From Streptomyces cylindrosporus (GTDB lineage: Bacteria; Actinomycetota; Actinomycetes; Streptomycetales; Streptomycetaceae), in assembly GCF_022698165.1 (NCBI RefSeq), contig NZ_JALDAY010000006.1:186001-250000 (forward strand): a stretch of 64,000 nt of DNA, in the 5' to 3' direction. A program made the translations under genes and the position numbers. This document shows positions 61,937 through 64,000 of the stretch, piece after piece. Position 1 is the stretch's first letter; each line of letters opens with the position of its first letter. The notes below the pieces were generated by a model. It made no database searches. It was not told where the DNA came from and saw only the letters and a list, made by a program, of their open reading frames with translations.

Positions 61937-62122
61937 GAAAGCGTCCTCGGACCTCGGAGAGGTCAGGTGGCTGGCTCCGCACCCTGCTCGGGGCTTCGTC
62001 CATCGGAGTCTGGGCAGTGGATGATCCCGCTCGGCGCGATCTGGCGTCAACTTGGACTGCCCAAAGGGGACTTGACGGAACGGCTCCAACCACGAGGACC
62101 GCCGGCTCTGCAACTGACCAAG

Positions 62123-62162
62123 CCGCGGGCCCGCCTTCGGGGATCACCGAGGGGGCCCGCGG
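62123..62162 (-). terminator. Hairpin terminator after the sigma factor
   Basis: CCGCGGGCCC (62123-62132) pairs perfectly with GGGCCCGCGG (62153-62162), 26 bases past the sigma factor stop, so the amidase has its own promoter. Confidence 0.75.
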
Positions 62163-62187
62163 GGACGTCGTACGGCCGGAATGCGGC

Positions 62188-63027
62188 TCAGCCGGTGGGG
62201 AGCATGCCTTCGCGCAGTCGGGCCAGGAGGCGGTTCAGCAGGCGGGAGACGTGCATCTGCGAGATCCCCAGCCGCTCGCCGATCTCGGCCTGTGTGCGCT
62301 CCTCCACGAAACGCATGTGGAGCAGGAGCCGGTCCCGCTCGTCCAGTTGGGCGACCAGGGGTGCCAACGCGTGGAAGTCCTCGACCAGTTCCAGCTTGGT
62401 GTCCTCGCGGCCGATGAAGTCCGCCAGGACGCTCTCGCCCTCCTCGCCGGTGGAAATGGCCGCGTCGAGGGAGGCGGAGGTGTAGCCGTTGGACGCCAGG
62501 CGCGCCTCGATGACCTCCTCCTCCGACAGGCACATCAGCTGCGACAGCTCCGCGACCGTGGGCGTGCGGCCCAGACGGCTGCTCAGTTCCTCGGTCGCCT
62601 GCGCCAGTTGCGCGCGGGCCTCCTGGAGGCGGCGCGGGACGTGGACGGCCCAGGAGGTGTCGCGGAAGAAGCGCTTGATCTCGCCGACGATGTACGGGAT
62701 CGAGAAGGACGTGAACTCCACCTCGCGCGCCACCTCGAAGCGGTCGATCGCCTTGATCAGCCCGATCACCCCGACCTGGACGATGTCCTCCATCTCCTGC
62801 GGCCCCCGGCTGCGGAACCGTGCGGCGGCGTAGCGCACCAGCGAGAGGTTCATCTCGATCAGCGTGTTGCGCGCGTACTGATGCTCTTCCGTACCCTCCT
62901 CCAGCTGGGCCAGCCGAGCCAGGAAGAGCCGGGTCAACTCCCGTGCGTCCTTGGGAGTGACCTGGGAAGGATCAGTGCCCTCCGGCAGTCGCACCGCGCC
63001 GGCCCGGGTCGTCAACGCCGCCGTCAT
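62188..63027 (-). CDS. SigB/SigF-family RNA polymerase sigma factor
   Basis: 279 residues. Region 2 is NLSLVRYAAARFRSRGPQEM, EDIVQVGVIGLIKAIDRFEV with TSFSIPYIVGEIKRFFRDTS; region 3 SRLGRTPTVAELSQLMCLSE; region 4 RDRLLLHMRFVEERTQAEIG, RLGISQMHVSRLLNRLLARL. It belongs to the stress and sporulation group of Streptomyces (SigB/F/G and relatives). Such factors are controlled by HATPase-type anti-sigma proteins, and one such gene fragment enters the window at 63758. ATG 63027 has GGGAAAGG at good spacing. Confidence 0.93.
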   Translation of the reverse strand: MTAALTTRAGAVRLPEGTDPSQVTPKDARELTRLFLARLAQLEEGTEEHQYARNTLIEMNLSLVRYAAARFRSRGPQEMEDIVQVGVIGLIKAIDRFEVAREVEFTSFSIPYIVGEIKRFFRDTSWAVHVPRRLQEARAQLAQATEELSSRLGRTPTVAELSQLMCLSEEEVIEARLASNGYTSASLDAAISTGEEGESVLADFIGREDTKLELVEDFHALAPLVAQLDERDRLLLHMRFVEERTQAEIGERLGISQMHVSRLLNRLLARLREGMLPTG

Positions 63028-63164
63028 GTTCAATGCCTTTCCCTCGTTCTCAACACGGCTGGTCGGCCGCTCGCGCTGCCGGATACCCCGGATTCCTCAT
63101 CCCATCGCCTTTGTTCAAGGCGAGATCCGCACGTGACCGAAGTCGGACCCGTCAGCGCTCGTTT

Positions 63165-63677
63165 TCAGCCGCCGGACTCCGTCGGCGAGGGCCGGCCCGC
63201 CGGATGTCCGGGGTCTATGTCGAGCGTCTGACGCAGCCTCAACAAGGGTCCCTCGCGCCGCCCGCCCCACTGCACCGGTTCGACCACGAAGCCGACGTGA
63301 TCGCCGCCCGCGTCGAGGCATCGCTCGATGCGACCGACGAACCAGGCCGCCACGTCCGTCAGGACCACTGCCCCGCCGTATCCCTGTGTCCACCGCACCT
63401 GTGCGAACTTGTCGGAGTCGGCACCGCACTCGCCGCCGAAGAGGGCGGCCAGATCGTGCTGGTCGCGGGTGAGCAGATGGACTCCCAGGCAGCCTGCGGC
63501 ACGCGCGGTCTCGTAGGTGTGGTTCGCCGTGGAGAGCCACACCGTGAAGCGCACCGGCTCCAGGGAGCACTGCGAGAAGAACCCCACCAGACAGCCCGAC
63601 CGCCGCTCCCCGACGGCGGCCGTGACCACGCACATCTCGGGATCGAGCCGGTCGGTGAACGCGTCGGACTCGGGCAC
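63165..63677 (-). CDS. Flavin-reductase-like FMN-binding protein
   Basis: 170 residues from GTG 63677. CVVTAAVGERRSGCLVGFFS, FTVWLSTANHTYETARAAGC, LGVHLLTRDQHDLAALFGGE and the final RCLDAGGDHVGFVVEPVQW give the flavin_reduct split barrel. It would bind FMN and reduce it or a small substrate with NAD(P)H, often for a monooxygenase. It lies in the same direction between an anti-sigma-like gene and the sigma factor. Confidence 0.85.
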   Translation of the reverse strand: MPESDAFTDRLDPEMCVVTAAVGERRSGCLVGFFSQCSLEPVRFTVWLSTANHTYETARAAGCLGVHLLTRDQHDLAALFGGECGADSDKFAQVRWTQGYGGAVVLTDVAAWFVGRIERCLDAGGDHVGFVVEPVQWGGRREGPLLRLRQTLDIDPGHPAGRPSPTESGG

Positions 63678-63757
63678 CTGCCGTCACTCCCGTCCCATGT
63701 CGCCGCCTGCGCACCGCCTGCCGCCCGAGTGCCCCTCGCGCGCCTCGGCACACCGCC

Positions 63758-64000
63758 TCAGCCGCCGAGGCCCACCGGGTCGTCGAACAGGGCGAGGCGT
63801 GCGGTGATGCGCTTGCCGACGGGCTCTCGCTGCGCGGCGAACCCGTCGACCACCGCCATCACGATCTCCAGACCGTGCTGCCCCACCCGTCCGGCGTCGG
63901 TGGCGCGGGCCGTGGGCAGGGCCGGATCGGTGTCCCACACCGCGATCTCCACCCATCCCCCGGCGACGCGCAGCTGCAGCAGCACCGGGCCGGGAGCGTA
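63758..64000 (-). CDS. HATPase_c anti-sigma-like protein, C-terminal part (runs off window)
   Basis: About 80 residues to the stop: PVLLQLRVAGGWVEIAVWDT, DPALPTARATDAGRVGQHGL, EIVMAVVDGFAAQREPVGKR. The G1-like WDTDP and G2-like GQHGLEIV fit RsbW-type kinases. The N-box is beyond the window edge. Its place upstream of a flavin reductase and a SigB/F-type sigma factor suggests sigma control. Confidence 0.8.
   Translation of the reverse strand, partial: YAPGPVLLQLRVAGGWVEIAVWDTDPALPTARATDAGRVGQHGLEIVMAVVDGFAAQREPVGKRITARLALFDDPVGLGG

Noticed and set aside
61937..62187. c-di-AMP (ydaO-type) riboswitch in the amidase leader
   Set aside because: Streptomyces cell-wall hydrolases often have one, but the conserved GGGGAACCG-type and pseudoknot blocks are absent; only a terminator hairpin is seen.

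Overview
The window is high-GC actinobacterial DNA, almost certainly Streptomyces. Third codon positions are strongly G/C, start codons are often GTG, and the families are typical of the genus: GH36, a sensor trio of Cse type, a CBM2-FnIII-GH18 chitinase, SigB/F-type sigma, CopG/Fic-like TA pairs, DUF6126 and DUF6248.

Layout. 0-7.6 kb is intact chromosomal content: the end of a CBM-type secreted enzyme, a GH36 alpha-galactosidase, a lipoprotein/response regulator/sensor kinase trio, a fructose-type PTS EIIC with a one-base frameshift, and a secreted S1 protease. 8.1-9.9 kb is an IS1182-family element with clear inverted ends, followed by a HAD-MFS-glycosyltransferase operon whose last gene is broken. 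13-17 kb holds IS5 scraps, a BtrH-like protein and a frameshifted ISL3 transposase. 17.4-24 kb is a probable defence-type island: a small protein gene split by an amber codon, a 5'-truncated WD40 gene, an intact NACHT (bacterial NLR-like) ATPase, and a tiny divergent ORF. 24.5-32.1 kb is mobile/plasmid-like: an IHF-like protein, a thioredoxin-like protein, a serine recombinase with an internal stop, a 924-bp transposon-like cassette carrying only a methyltransferase, DUF6248, and the 3' end of a group II intron.

32.6-41.7 kb mixes intact housekeeping-type genes (gamma-carbonic-anhydrase-like protein, Aquifex-type aconitase, NmrA-like reductase, universal stress protein, a small ArsR/HATPase operon) with decayed ones. 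42-51 kb is a graveyard: fragments of IS630, IS481, IS5 and IS1182 transposases lie among broken LLM oxidoreductase, glycosyltransferase, ABC transporter, MBL hydrolase and toxin genes, with intact cupin, TetR, kinase and DUF1963 genes between them. 51-57 kb contains three regulator/target pairs with visible operator-like repeats (TetR/epimerase, TetR/membrane protein, MarR/NmrA). 57-64 kb is intact again: chitinase with a dre-like site, a secreted protein, a peptidoglycan amidase, a SigB/F-type sigma factor, a flavin-reductase-like protein and the end of a HATPase-type anti-sigma-like protein.

The dense mix of broken genes and IS scraps suggests a chromosome arm or an old integration hot spot. 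Several one-base frameshifts fall in short G/C runs and could be assembly errors. The in-frame stops and internal deletions cannot be explained that way. The most unusual object is the cassette at 26584-27507. It has 24-bp perfect terminal inverted repeats starting TGTGACTG, two 19-bp repeats at each end, and a 5-bp target duplication. This is the architecture of Tn7/Tn5053/Mu-type elements, but the only gene inside encodes a SAM-dependent methyltransferase.
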